Positions 23,931 through 32,956 of a stretch of DNA of 39,748 nucleotides are shown here, piece after piece; position 1 is the stretch's first letter, and each line of letters starts with the position of its first letter. The position numbers and the translations under genes are program-made. The DNA is taken from NCBI GenBank assembly GCA_903900265.1, contig CAIUMM010000137.1:1-39748 (forward strand), read 5' to 3'. The stretch comes from an uncultured Pseudomonadota bacterium. Lineage in GTDB: Bacteria; Myxococcota_A; UBA796; SXON01. Below the pieces are notes generated by a model. That model was given only the letters and a program-made list of their open reading frames with translations, made no database searches and was not told where the DNA came from.

Positions 23931-24809
23931 TTAGCGTGCGATGGTCTGCGTCACCGTTCCGGTCAGCGCGAGCTTGCCTGAGCTGCGCAGGGCGAAGCCG
24001 CTCGTCGTCCCGGTCACACCGTCTACGGTGTCGTCCATCGGACCCGACGTGAACCACACCGTCGAGGGCAGCGAAACGGGGGATAGAAAGCGTGCATCGA
24101 CCGACAGGACGCCGGGCCATGTATCCGACGACACATCCATCTCAGCGAGGCAGCGGGCGAGCGTCCACCAGCCGTGCGCGATGGCGCGCTTGAACCCGAA
24201 CAGCTTGGCGGTCCACGCATATTGGTGGATGGGGTTCACGTCGCCGCTCACCTTGGCGTAGCGCCGCCCAAGGTCCTCCGGCACCGTCCACGCCGTCGAG
24301 CGCTGGTGTTGAAATGGCGTCTCCGGCTTCGGCTCTCGCTTCGGCTCCGGCTCGTTCGCTTCGGGCAGCCGCGGCAGATCCCGCGAGAGGATGGTGGTGA
24401 CGCCGTGCCACAGCGCTTCTTCGCCGTTGGAAACGACGGTGTGCATGTCGAGCTCGCCGCCCCGCTGCGCCGGGCGGTGCCCTTCGACCCACACGTGTCC
24501 AGACAGCGGCTCGTCCGCTGCGATGGCGCGACGCTGCTCGATGCGCTGGCGCACATGTACGATGCCCAAGAGCGGCACCGGAAACGCAGGATCGGTCAGC
24601 ACCGCGAGCTGCAGCCCGCGGCACAGCATGTCGGGAAAACACACCGGTAGCATCGGGCTGGCGGGGAGGCCGCAGACCTCTGCGTACGCCGCGGGATCCC
24701 CGCGCAGCGTTCGGGCCGTGGCAGCGATGTGGGGGATGGACCCGCCCGCGCCGCGCTTGAGCGCGGTCCTCCACAGCGGCACGACCGGAGGCGTATCGAA
24801 GGGGCTCAC
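23931..24809 (-). CDS. MaoC-type hotdog-fold hydratase/dehydratase
   Basis: 292 residues from GTG at 24809. The C-terminal half has the MaoC/hydratase-2 signature YAKVSGDVNPIHQYAWTAKL, where Asp and His of 'GDxNPIH' are the catalytic pair, followed by AIAHGWWTLARCLAE. The N-terminal half is a second, degenerate hotdog unit (PVPLLGIVHVRQRIEQ). Such proteins hydrate 2-enoyl-CoA or related thioesters to (R)-3-hydroxyacyl thioesters. The start is ambiguous: GTG at 24809 overlaps the upstream stop as GTGA, the same arrangement as at priA, while an in-frame ATG at 24845 would add 12 residues and overlap the neighbour by 40 nt. Located between the unrecognised 610-aa protein and the patatin gene. 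Confidence 0.83.
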   Translation of the reverse strand: MSPFDTPPVVPLWRTALKRGAGGSIPHIAATARTLRGDPAAYAEVCGLPASPMLPVCFPDMLCRGLQLAVLTDPAFPVPLLGIVHVRQRIEQRRAIAADEPLSGHVWVEGHRPAQRGGELDMHTVVSNGEEALWHGVTTILSRDLPRLPEANEPEPKREPKPETPFQHQRSTAWTVPEDLGRRYAKVSGDVNPIHQYAWTAKLFGFKRAIAHGWWTLARCLAEMDVSSDTWPGVLSVDARFLSPVSLPSTVWFTSGPMDDTVDGVTGTTSGFALRSSGKLALTGTVTQTIAR

Positions 24810-26638
24810 GCCCACGGGCGCTCCGAGCGCCAGGTCTCCGGCCACGCCGAGCCGACGTTGCCGGGGATGTCATTGCCCGCGGCGTCGCGGACGAAGTTGC
24901 CGACATCGGCGAACGCGCGCTCGCTGTTCACCCGGCCGTCCCGCTGCCGCATCGGGATGTTCTGGCCCGCGATGCGCAGCGCGGCGACGTCGGCGGGGCC
25001 CGGTCTCAGGTCGACGAGCGCGCCCTTTTGGGAGGCGTTCATCAGCTGTTCTTCGTTGCCGATGGGATCCGCGACGGTTTTGGCCTTGAGCGTCCAGACC
25101 AACAACGACGTCGGGTCTCGCCCGGTGAACGCGTCCGCGAGCAGATCGCGGCCACCGTAGAAGCTCTTGCCGATGTCGTTCTGGTTGACCGGTCCCGCCA
25201 TCAAGCAGATGCCGGAGAGCAGGTCGCAGCCCTCGGGGAGATCGATGCAGCCGGCCAGCTCGCACACCAGCGCGCTGCGCGAGGCTGCGGCGCCGAAGGC
25301 CCGCACCGCGTGGGCAAAGCTCAACCCCGCCGCTTCGATCTCGGGCTTGCACAAGCCGCCGACGTAGATGCGTTGTCCGGCCAGCGCGAAGGCTTTTTTG
25401 CCGCGCAGCGCGTTGCGGGACAAGGCACGACCGGTGGGGAGGTCGACCCACAGCGGCAAGCGCCGAACCAGCGTGTCGGTGACGTCCTCGAGGTGGGAGC
25501 GCACCGCGCGCAGGCGCTCTTTTCCGGTGGGCGTGAGCACGTCGATGCGCTCCAGGAGCAGCAAGCGCTTGGCGCTCTCGCGGTCGACGCCGGTCCAGCG
25601 GCAGAACGCGTTGTACCCGGCGCGACCGGCCATCTCGGTCAGCGCCTGCGGGACGTCCATGTCCTGCCGCGTCTGGTATTGGGGCGGCGCCTTCTCTTCG
25701 GCGTTCACGCCCGGTTGAATGCGCTCCGAGCGGAACGCCAGCAGGTTTGCGCCCACCTTGCGACACAGCTCCGGCGAGAGCGGCGACGCTTCGGCCACGG
25801 CGCCGACCTGCGCGACGAACGCCACGCGCCAGCCTTCGGCGATCGCCGCGTCGTCGAGGCCGATCAAGCGCTCGATCGCGGGTTGCCTGCCGCGATCGGC
25901 GAACGGCGCGAGCACGACGTGGGCGCGCCGCGCTCCTCCGGAGGCTATCAGTGCTGCCCGCTCCACCGCGTCGGCCCAGATTCCGACGTGCAGGTGCTGC
26001 AAGTACCCGATGGTCGGGATGTCATCGGCGTGCGCGAACTTCTTTTGCCACGCGCGGTTCAGCACGCCGAACGGGCTGGTCCAGGCGCTGTGGCCTACGA
26101 AGGTCAGCAGGAAGGTGAACGGCGTGCGGTAGGGGCGGGTCAGCGCGACGTGGGTGTAGCGGGCGTTGTCCAACGCCGGCGCGCCGGCAGCCCGCAGGAT
26201 CCCGGCGATCGCAGCGGAGTCTTCGGGGCCGAGGGTGACTTGCCGTTGCCCGCGAAAGTTGGTGGACTGCCGCGCCGAGAGCACGCCTAAGGCGGCTTCT
26301 TCGAACAGCTCGGCTTCGGTAGGCGCTGCGCCGTCGACGAACGCGCTCGGCGGCTCCAGCGCCAGCAAGGCCGCGGCAGAGGCGGCTTCTTCTTGCGTGA
26401 GCGCGAGGCGCTTGCGGTAGCCGACGGGGCTCGGAGACGCGAGCCCGGACGGGAGATGGTAGCGGTTGCGCGCCTCGCCTTCTGCCGCAAACGCGGCGTT
26501 TCGGGCGACCTGTTGCTCGGGCGGAGGCAGGGGGATGGGGCAGAGGGTGACAGGCAGTTGCATGCGGGACGCCGGCGGAGTCCGGCATCCTATTGCGCTG
26601 GATGGGCACCGCCCCGGGTGGTAGTCCTCCTGCCTCAC
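24806..26638 (-). CDS. Unrecognised 610-residue protein, first gene of a lipid-type operon
   Basis: I do not recognise this family. There is no signal peptide or membrane segment, and no Walker, Rossmann GxGxxG or serine hydrolase motif is evident. The sequence is well-behaved coding DNA and is rich in Ala, Leu and Arg. Notable segments are TRPYRTPFTFLLTFVGHSAW and TIGYLQHLHVGIWADAVERA in the first half, and RALSRNALRGKKAFALAGQR and SFYGGRDLLADAFTGRDP in the second. There are five Cys in its second half (for example CELAGCIDLPEGCDLL). GTG at 26638 has GGAGG 9 nt upstream (26652-26648); an ATG at 26563 would give 585 residues but has no visible ribosome site. The stop overlaps the MaoC-type start by GTGA, so it is probably cotranscribed with the hydratase and patatin genes and may act on acyl or polymer substrates. 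The far N-terminus is uncertain. Confidence 0.7.
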   Translation of the reverse strand: MRQEDYHPGRCPSSAIGCRTPPASRMQLPVTLCPIPLPPPEQQVARNAAFAAEGEARNRYHLPSGLASPSPVGYRKRLALTQEEAASAAALLALEPPSAFVDGAAPTEAELFEEAALGVLSARQSTNFRGQRQVTLGPEDSAAIAGILRAAGAPALDNARYTHVALTRPYRTPFTFLLTFVGHSAWTSPFGVLNRAWQKKFAHADDIPTIGYLQHLHVGIWADAVERAALIASGGARRAHVVLAPFADRGRQPAIERLIGLDDAAIAEGWRVAFVAQVGAVAEASPLSPELCRKVGANLLAFRSERIQPGVNAEEKAPPQYQTRQDMDVPQALTEMAGRAGYNAFCRWTGVDRESAKRLLLLERIDVLTPTGKERLRAVRSHLEDVTDTLVRRLPLWVDLPTGRALSRNALRGKKAFALAGQRIYVGGLCKPEIEAAGLSFAHAVRAFGAAASRSALVCELAGCIDLPEGCDLLSGICLMAGPVNQNDIGKSFYGGRDLLADAFTGRDPTSLLVWTLKAKTVADPIGNEEQLMNASQKGALVDLRPGPADVAALRIAGQNIPMRQRDGRVNSERAFADVGNFVRDAAGNDIPGNVGSAWPETWRSERPWA

Positions 26639-26690
26639 CTTCCGGAGCCTCCATGTGTACGCTGACGCTCATTTTTATTCGGGTTCAACC

Positions 26691-27317
26691 ATGAACGTAG
26701 AGATCTGGACCGACATCGTTTGCCCCTGGTGCGGCATCGGCGATCATCGTCTCACCCAGGCCGTCGCGCGGTTTGAGGCCGAAGGCGGCGAGCCGGTAGA
26801 GGTCGTGCATCGGTCTTTTCAGCTCGATGCGCGCGCGGGAGCCCCGCGGCCGGTGCGTGAGGTGCTGCGCGAAAAGTACGGCATGGACGACGCGCGGCTC
26901 GCGGCGATGACCCGTCAGGTTGAAGGCATCGCTGCGGCCGACGGGCTCGTGCCGTACGTGTCCGGCGACAACCTCATCGGAAACACCGGCCTCGTGCACC
27001 AGATGTTGCAGATGGCCAACTCCAAGGGCTTGGGCGACACGGCATGGGCGATGGCGTCGCGCGCGCATTTTGGGGAGCAGCGCTCGATCTTCGACGTCGA
27101 GTCGGTGGTCGCGCTCGGCGCGCAGATCGGGCTGGACGCCGCGGAGCTGCGCGAGGCGCTCGCTGCTGGGCGCTACGCGGCCGCGGTGGACGAAGACTGC
27201 CGCGAGGCGGCGGCCTTGGGCTGCACCGGCGTGCCGTTTGTGGTGATCAACCGCAAGGTCGGCGTCGCCGGAGCCCAATCGGTGGACACGCTGGTGCGGG
27301 CGCTGCGCAGCGTGTGA
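26691..27317 (+). CDS. DsbA-family oxidoreductase, FrnE-like
   Basis: 208 residues from the ATG at 26691, where the thioredoxin-fold strand VEIWTDIVCPWCGIGD begins; a GTG at 26655 would add 12 residues that are not family-like. The CPWC active site is at residues 11-14. Next come the long helical insertion typical of the family (LREKYGMDDARLAAMTRQVE) and the cis-Pro loop GCTGVPFVVINRKVGVAGAQ near 180. These match FrnE, a cytoplasmic DsbA-like disulfide oxidoreductase; there is no export signal. It is divergent from the 610-aa gene and converges on the radical SAM gene with a 13-nt gap. Confidence 0.92.
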   Translation: MNVEIWTDIVCPWCGIGDHRLTQAVARFEAEGGEPVEVVHRSFQLDARAGAPRPVREVLREKYGMDDARLAAMTRQVEGIAAADGLVPYVSGDNLIGNTGLVHQMLQMANSKGLGDTAWAMASRAHFGEQRSIFDVESVVALGAQIGLDAAELREALAAGRYAAAVDEDCREAAALGCTGVPFVVINRKVGVAGAQSVDTLVRALRSV

Positions 27318-27330
27318 AGCGCCGGGGCTC

Positions 27331-28944
27331 TCAGGTGGTGATCACGCGGTCGAAGGACAGCCAGCGCCGAAGCAGCGTGGACGTCATCTCCCCGTTCTTC
27401 GCCATCTTCGCGGCGGTGGTCCCCATCTTCACGTAGTTGGCGGCGTGCGCCATCTGGATCAGCGGCCAAGGGTGCTTCTTGAGCGTCTCGCTCTTCGAGA
27501 GCGGCGTCAGCACCGAGCGCGGCACAAAGGACTTCGACAGCATCTGGATCAGCGCGATCCAGTACGTCTCTTCGACCGGGCGTGGGTATTCGAGGTTGAC
27601 CCGGTGCTGGTAGAAGGTCTTGGTGGCGGTGCCTTCGATGTCGTACTCGCTGATGAGCCCGCTCTCGAGCAGCTTGTGGTTGAGCTCGCTGCCCGGGAAC
27701 ACCGTCATCGAGAACAAGTACAGGTCGAAGGGGTGCGGGAACGTCGAGATCATCTCGAACAGCTTGCGGCGGTCTTCGTCGGAGCTGACCGGATCGTCGA
27801 AGATCAGCTGGAAGTGCGGCTTGACCCCGAGCTTGTGGTAGAGCTGCGCGATGTCGCCGATGGTGTTGTTCTTGACCCGGCGATCGTAGAGATGCCCGGT
27901 GACGCGCTCGCTGGACTGCACGCCCATGTAGACGCTGGCGAGGCCGGCGTCACGCAGCTGGGTCATGCGGTCTTCGTTGACGAGCTTGGGCTCGATGAAG
28001 ATCTCAAACGGGAGCCCGACGCGCTTCGGGTACTTCTCGGCGAACTCCGTCACCCAATCGCTCTGGAAGTTGAACACCTCGTCGTCGAAGCGGATGCGCT
28101 TGAAGTCCCAGTGGCTCTTGGCCTGGAGGATCTCTTCGATCATCGAGTCCGGCGAGCGCACGCGGAACCACTTTTGGCCCGGGTAGACGTCTTTTTTATA
28201 CGTCGAGTTGTAGCAGTAGCTGCACTTGTAGATGCAGCCGCGGGAGCCCATCATCTGGAACACAGGGTCCCCGTGCATCGGGTCGCCCTGAATGATGCGC
28301 TTGCCCCAGATGAAGTACTTGTGGGCGTGGGAGTGGTAGTCGCGCCACGAGAGGTCATCGAGGTTCTCGACGAGGCCGCGGAGCGCGTTGCGGCGCACGC
28401 CTTGACCGGTGTGGGACCACACGTTGCGGGTGTCGTGCACCAGCGAGGCGTCCCCGCCTGAGTCGCGGATGCGGTGGGCGAGGTCGAGCAGCGCGAGCTC
28501 GCCTTCGCCTTGGAGCACCATGTCGGCGGTCTCGATGCACTGCGCGCCCATCAGCGTCGGGTGCATGCCGCCCCAGAGCACGGGGATGTCGAGGGTCTCG
28601 TGCAGGTGATCGGTCAGGATGCGCGCGGCGTTGTAGTAGGCGCTGGCGCGGATCGAGATGCAGACCAGATCAAGGTTTTCGTCTTGGACGACCTTGTTCA
28701 GGTTGGCCAGCTCGATGTCGGTCGCCGGGTCGAGGTGGTTCGAGATCCAGTCCTTGAAGTAGATCTCGACGGCGTGGTGTCCGCCCTCGCGCAGCGTACC
28801 GGCGAGGATGCGCACCGCGTTGTTTTCCACGTCGTACATCGAGATAATGCCGATGCGCACCGGCCGCCCCTTGGCTTTGCGAGCCAGCTCGGTCAGGCGC
28901 TCAGAGGCGTAGGTCGAGGCGGGCGAGTGGGGATGTGCGACCAT
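27331..28944 (-). CDS. B12-binding-domain radical SAM enzyme
   Basis: 537 residues from the ATG at 28944, with GGAG 6 nt upstream. The frame stays open much further upstream to 29586, but that stretch lies opposite the hydrolase gene and has no homology-like features. The N-terminal half is a Rossmann-like cobalamin-binding domain (VRIGIISMYDVENNAVRIL, then PVLWGGMHPTLMG), but the His of the classical DxHxxG cobalamin motif is absent. The radical SAM barrel follows, with its iron-sulfur ligands in the CIYKCSYC motif at C237, C241 and C244. Such enzymes carry out methylations or rearrangements on unactivated carbons in lipid or natural-product synthesis. The substrate is unknown and no partner gene is adjacent. 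Confidence 0.9.
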   Translation of the reverse strand: MVAHPHSPASTYASERLTELARKAKGRPVRIGIISMYDVENNAVRILAGTLREGGHHAVEIYFKDWISNHLDPATDIELANLNKVVQDENLDLVCISIRASAYYNAARILTDHLHETLDIPVLWGGMHPTLMGAQCIETADMVLQGEGELALLDLAHRIRDSGGDASLVHDTRNVWSHTGQGVRRNALRGLVENLDDLSWRDYHSHAHKYFIWGKRIIQGDPMHGDPVFQMMGSRGCIYKCSYCYNSTYKKDVYPGQKWFRVRSPDSMIEEILQAKSHWDFKRIRFDDEVFNFQSDWVTEFAEKYPKRVGLPFEIFIEPKLVNEDRMTQLRDAGLASVYMGVQSSERVTGHLYDRRVKNNTIGDIAQLYHKLGVKPHFQLIFDDPVSSDEDRRKLFEMISTFPHPFDLYLFSMTVFPGSELNHKLLESGLISEYDIEGTATKTFYQHRVNLEYPRPVEETYWIALIQMLSKSFVPRSVLTPLSKSETLKKHPWPLIQMAHAANYVKMGTTAAKMAKNGEMTSTLLRRWLSFDRVITT

Positions 28945-29055
28945 GAGAGACTCCGTCACTGGCAAGGGTAGCAGATTGAGCGGGTCCGGGCTGTAAACAA
29001 GCCTACGGGACCGCGATGCCGACGGGGGATGTCGCAAGGTTAGAGCGCGCACACG

Positions 29056-30093
29056 ATGCTCGTGCTGTTGTTGCTCCTCGCCTGCTGGGACGCGCTGCCG
29101 TCTGGCGCCGAGCCGTACGTTTTGGCGACGACCTCGCGGCTGACCACCGCCGATGGCGCGACCATCGCGCTGCATCACCATCCCGCGCCGGGGCCTCCGG
29201 TGTTGCTGGTGCACGGTGTCTCCAGCAATCACCGTTACTTTGACCTCGACGAGGACCACAACCTCGCCAGTTGGCTGGCGGCGCGCGGCCACGACGTGTG
29301 GATGCTCGACCTGCGCGGTCACGGGGATGCACTCTACGGGGGAGCGGGTCGCGGGGATCAAACGCGGCAGTTCACCGGTTGGACCGTCGATGACTACGGC
29401 GTATACGATGTGGACGCCGCGATTCGGTACATCCAAGCGGTGACCGGCGCGCCTCAAGTGGACTATGTCGGGCATTCGATGGGCGGCATGGTCGGGGCGA
29501 TCTACGCGGTGAAGCACGGCGAGGACGCGCTGGGCGCGATGGTGGCGTTGGGGAGCCCGGGATCGTTTTCGCGCGAGGATCAGCACGTGGGGCTGGCCGC
29601 GACCGGGATGGCGGTGGGCGGGGGCTCGCTGCTGTGGGTCGAGACTCCAGCCTTAGGCGCGATGGCCGCGGATCTGAAGGGCGTGCTGCCGCGGCGCATG
29701 GCGGAGCTGCTGTACAACCCGGCGAACTACGCGCCCGCGACGGTGGATGCGATGCTGCGGCGCATCGCCAGTCCGCTCGCTCGCAGCGAGATGCAGCACT
29801 TCGCGCGGATGCTGCGGGACGAGCGCTTTGAGAGCTGGGACCGGTCGGTGGACTACGCCGCGGCGATGCGGTCCTTGACGGTGCCGTTACTGGTCATCGG
29901 CAGCGACGGCGACCACGTCGTGTCCACCCGCGCGGCGCGCGCGCTCTGCGACGCCGTCGGCGGAGAGCACGCGTTCTTCTTGGCCAGCGGCGGGTCGGTG
30001 GCCCACGAATACGGCCACTTGGACTACGCGCTCGGCGAGCACGCGTCGGAGGAGTTGTTTCCGAGGATCGAGGCTTGGTTGCGGAGGCGGTGA
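29056..30093 (+). CDS. Alpha/beta-hydrolase lipoprotein (lipase/esterase)
   Basis: 345 residues. LVLLLLLAC at residues 2-10 is a very short lipoprotein signal with Cys10 as the likely acylated residue. The core begins with PPVLLVHGVSSNHRYFD (the HG oxyanion motif), and the nucleophile elbow GHSMGG follows near residue 140. The acid is probably Asp in GSDGDHVVS near 285 and the base His in YGHLDYAL near 320. The layout, with a His-Gly at the front and a 'cap' between the nucleophile and the acid, is like gastric/lysosomal acid lipases. It likely hydrolyses lipid or ester substrates at the cell surface. Divergent from the radical SAM gene across 111 nt and convergent with the glycoside hydrolase gene (4 nt between stops). 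Confidence 0.88.
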   Translation: MLVLLLLLACWDALPSGAEPYVLATTSRLTTADGATIALHHHPAPGPPVLLVHGVSSNHRYFDLDEDHNLASWLAARGHDVWMLDLRGHGDALYGGAGRGDQTRQFTGWTVDDYGVYDVDAAIRYIQAVTGAPQVDYVGHSMGGMVGAIYAVKHGEDALGAMVALGSPGSFSREDQHVGLAATGMAVGGGSLLWVETPALGAMAADLKGVLPRRMAELLYNPANYAPATVDAMLRRIASPLARSEMQHFARMLRDERFESWDRSVDYAAAMRSLTVPLLVIGSDGDHVVSTRAARALCDAVGGEHAFFLASGGSVAHEYGHLDYALGEHASEELFPRIEAWLRRR

Positions 30094-30107
30094 GGGGCTA
30101 CCTCCGC
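30081..30107. terminator. Inverted repeat around two convergent stop codons
   Basis: GCGGAGG (30081-30087) and CCTCCGC (30101-30107) are perfect inverted copies, and two further pairs (a U-G and a U-A) can extend the stem outward. The 13-nt loop holds the hydrolase stop (30091-30093) and the opposite stop of the glycoside hydrolase gene (30098-30100). No T-run follows. Confidence 0.4.
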
Positions 30108-32947
30108 GACCGCCGCGCGAGTCCCACCACCGCGAGCAGCCCCAGCAGCGCGCTGCCCGCGCCTGAGGGCGCCGTCGTCGCGCAGCCACATCCCGGCTGC
30201 GCGTCGGTGCCGCCGCTGCCGTCCGAGCCGCTGTCACCTGAGCCGCTGTCGTTTACCCCGCTGTCGTCCGGGATCTCACGCTCGACGAGGTACCAGTCGG
30301 TGCGCCAGCGGCCGTCGATGCGGAAGGTTCCGGCGGTGCCGTCGGTGATCGGGACCTCGACGCGCGGCCAGCCGTCTACGTCCAGCGCGGTGACCTTGAC
30401 GATGCCGGGGATGGTCAGGTCGGCTTGCACCGGCTCGAGCAGCAGCGGGGGTCCGCCTACGCTCTCGAGTTCGGTGTAGTCGGCGTTGTACGCGGCGCCG
30501 GTCTGGATGTCGCGGGCGACGGCGGTGACCAACATGCGCGTGCTGCTCGCGATCGGTTGGCTGTCCAGCGCGGTGAGCAGCACCACGGCGTAGTCGGTGT
30601 CGAGCGCGACGGTCACGTCGGGCAGCGTGTGGGTGCGCCCGCCGCCAAAGCCGATGATGCCTTGGGTCATCGGCGCCTGCACCGTCGCGTAGCGGCTGGG
30701 CACGTCCCAGGAGAGCTCGCCGCCGATGCTTTGGATTACGCCGGTCAAATCCCCCCAGTCGGCGGCTTCGGGCGGATCGTCGCTGATCGCGTGCGAGACG
30801 CGGCCCAGGAGGGCGACGGCCGCGGGGACCTCGAGGCTGTCGCTGCCGTTGAACCCCGCGCCGGCGGGCGGATGCACGCGCGCGTCGACGCCGGACATCG
30901 CCGCGTCCATCGACACCCGCTGCACGGCGGCGGGCGCACCCTGTTGGATGTGGCCTTCGAGCACGGCGGTGGAGAGCGCGGGGAAAAGCCCCATGTAGTG
31001 CGGGGTCTCGGACACGTAGCTGTAGTTGTCGGGCCAGCCGCCCTCCCAGGTGTACCCGGACGCCGCAAAATGGAAGGAGGCGTCCCAGCCTTGGAGCCCG
31101 AGGCCGTAGAACGCCTCGATGGGCGCTGCTTCTGCGGCCCACGGGTCGGGGGTGCGCATGTCCCACTCGGTCATGAACAACGGGTGGTCGTCGACCTGCG
31201 AGGCCGCGACGTCGAGCAGGCCTTCTCCCGGATGATCGAAGTGCGTCCACGCGTCGACGCTGCCGGTGGTGATGCGCCAGTCGCCGGCACCGCCGCCTTG
31301 GTAGGCGTGGCGATCGATCGCGCCCAACGCCGAGTCGGTCCATGCGTTGGCGAGGTGCGCGGCGTCCCCGCCGGCCATCCACGCGGTGCTGATCACGATG
31401 CCGTTGTAGCCGGCTGCTCGCAGCGCTTCTGCGCGTCGCTCGTAGCCGTCACGCTGAATCTCCGCGAGGAAGCTGATGAAGTCGCCCATGCGCACCGCCT
31501 CGGAGGCGTTGAGCAGCGGGCCGTCGGCGGCCATCTCCCAGGCCGCGTAGATCGGCATCGCCGGGTTGTTCAGGCTGTCCCCGGGACGTCGGCCGCCCCA
31601 CTCGGGTCCCCACGCGGCGATCAGCGCGGCGTCGTCGGCATAGCGTCCCTTCAGCCATTCTGCCCAGTCGGCTTGCAGCTCCGCGGTGTGCTCGGGCATC
31701 GAGCCGTCGGCGAGGCCGTTCAGCGGCCAATGCCAGAAGATCGAGTCTTCGTTGCGCAGCTCGACGGCGGCCAGCGCGGCGTCTTCGGCGTAGGTCTTGC
31801 CGGTGTAGGGGTTGCGGTGGGCGAGCAGCGCGGTCACCCAGGCAGTCTCGGCGTCTTGCAGCTCGGGGCGGATGGTGACCAAGCCGGAGGTGCTCCGCCC
31901 GCCCGTGGTCGCCGACAGCTCAGCGCGCAGGTTGTCGGGGTATGCGTCGGTGTCCGCGAGCACGAAGGGGTAGAACACCGACCAGCACGAGTAGATCCCT
32001 TGTTCGGATAGCACCGAGAACCAGTGGTCGAGCGCGTCGAGGCGATCGGGGTCGAAGGCGGGGGAGCCGTCGGCGTTGCGGCCGGTGCCCAACCAGTTTT
32101 GCACCGAGTGCAGCCGCACCGCGTTGACGCCTTGGCGCGCCCAGAACCGGGCCTGTCGCTCGCGCAGCTCGGCGGTCCCGGGCACCTCGCCGACGTTCAC
32201 GCCCCACAGCTTGATGTGCGTGGCGTCGGCAAAAGCGAGGTCGGCGCCGTCGCGCGTTAGCGGTCCATGGGTGCCCGCGGGCCGCTCGAGCAGCGAGCTG
32301 CGGTCCATCGCCGAGTCGAAGTCGGTGCTCTCTTCTTTGGGGAGGAACGGGAACCACGCGTCGGGCTGGCCTTCGGCCTCGCCGTTCACCTCGGGTTGCA
32401 GCGCGCCGGTCGGCGCCCAGCGCGGCACGTTGGTGACGACGAACGCGTCGACGCCGCCGTAGGTCTCGGCTCCGGCCCAGTCCGGGTGCGAGGTCAGGCC
32501 CATCGTCAGCTCGTGCGCGCCGGCGTCCAGGTCGAAGTCTCCGACCTTGACCCACGAGATGAAGCGAACGTCGATGCTCGGGTAGACGAGGTTGACGGTC
32601 TCACGCGCGTAGTCGTCGAGCTCGAGATCCTGCGCATCTCCGGCGTCGACCGAGGCCCACATCCCGACGCGGTACGTGCCCACGCGCGCCCAGATCGTGT
32701 GGGTGCCGGCTTCGGCGACGTCAAAGGCCCAGGTGGCTTCGACCGGGACGTCGTTGTTGGCAAAATGCGCCGCCCAACCGCCCGCAGACTGCCCGGGAAC
32801 CCCCGGCGAGAGCAGCGTTTCGTCGACGTCGCTGTACCAATTGTGCTGGTTGTAGGTGGAGGCGATGGTGTCGGATTCGCCCTCGACCCAAACGGCTTCC
32901 GTGGCGGCAACAAACGGGATCAGCGGCAGGAGGAGGAGGGTGATCAT
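30098..32947 (-). CDS. Secreted clan-A-like glycoside hydrolase with carbohydrate-binding module and MYXO-CTERM-like tail
   Basis: 949 residues with an N-terminal signal peptide (MITLLLLPLIPFVAATEA). Residues 17-175 resemble a CBM6/CBM35-type beta sandwich. A TIM-barrel region from about 240 to 620 has the clan GH-A look: probable acid/base Glu400 in AVELRNEDSIFW and probable nucleophile Glu594 in PLFMTEWDM; the gap between them is larger than in small GH5 enzymes. A beta-rich domain follows. The end carries a Ser/Asp/Gly linker (DSGVNDSGSGDSGSDGSGG), GCGC, a hydrophobic segment and RRSRR, matching the MYXO-CTERM sorting tail also seen on the metalloprotease. It would act on extracellular polysaccharide. 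Its start lies 10 nt after the stop of the broken vapC fragment and in the same frame, so it is probably read from the antitoxin promoter at 33217-33244. No good ribosome site of its own was found. Confidence 0.82.
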   Translation of the reverse strand: MITLLLLPLIPFVAATEAVWVEGESDTIASTYNQHNWYSDVDETLLSPGVPGQSAGGWAAHFANNDVPVEATWAFDVAEAGTHTIWARVGTYRVGMWASVDAGDAQDLELDDYARETVNLVYPSIDVRFISWVKVGDFDLDAGAHELTMGLTSHPDWAGAETYGGVDAFVVTNVPRWAPTGALQPEVNGEAEGQPDAWFPFLPKEESTDFDSAMDRSSLLERPAGTHGPLTRDGADLAFADATHIKLWGVNVGEVPGTAELRERQARFWARQGVNAVRLHSVQNWLGTGRNADGSPAFDPDRLDALDHWFSVLSEQGIYSCWSVFYPFVLADTDAYPDNLRAELSATTGGRSTSGLVTIRPELQDAETAWVTALLAHRNPYTGKTYAEDAALAAVELRNEDSIFWHWPLNGLADGSMPEHTAELQADWAEWLKGRYADDAALIAAWGPEWGGRRPGDSLNNPAMPIYAAWEMAADGPLLNASEAVRMGDFISFLAEIQRDGYERRAEALRAAGYNGIVISTAWMAGGDAAHLANAWTDSALGAIDRHAYQGGGAGDWRITTGSVDAWTHFDHPGEGLLDVAASQVDDHPLFMTEWDMRTPDPWAAEAAPIEAFYGLGLQGWDASFHFAASGYTWEGGWPDNYSYVSETPHYMGLFPALSTAVLEGHIQQGAPAAVQRVSMDAAMSGVDARVHPPAGAGFNGSDSLEVPAAVALLGRVSHAISDDPPEAADWGDLTGVIQSIGGELSWDVPSRYATVQAPMTQGIIGFGGGRTHTLPDVTVALDTDYAVVLLTALDSQPIASSTRMLVTAVARDIQTGAAYNADYTELESVGGPPLLLEPVQADLTIPGIVKVTALDVDGWPRVEVPITDGTAGTFRIDGRWRTDWYLVEREIPDDSGVNDSGSGDSGSDGSGGTDAQPGCGCATTAPSGAGSALLGLLAVVGLARRSRR

Positions 32948-32956
32948 GGGCGCCTG

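Noticed and set aside
22953..26290. Long + strand frames opposite the lipid operon
   Set aside because: They are antisense to three good coding genes and show no domain pattern.
27301..27312. 12-bp palindrome CGCTGCGCAGCG at the end of the FrnE-like gene
   Set aside because: It lies within codons of a GC-rich C-terminus and, unlike the other junction repeats, does not enclose the stop codons.
28945..29586. N-terminal extension of the radical SAM gene
   Set aside because: The frame is open upstream, but it lies opposite the hydrolase gene, lacks family features, and ATG 28944 with GGAG is a better start.
30425..32011. Long open + strand frame opposite the glycoside hydrolase
   Set aside because: Mirror frame of a recognised coding sequence; its translation is low-complexity and lacks domain features.
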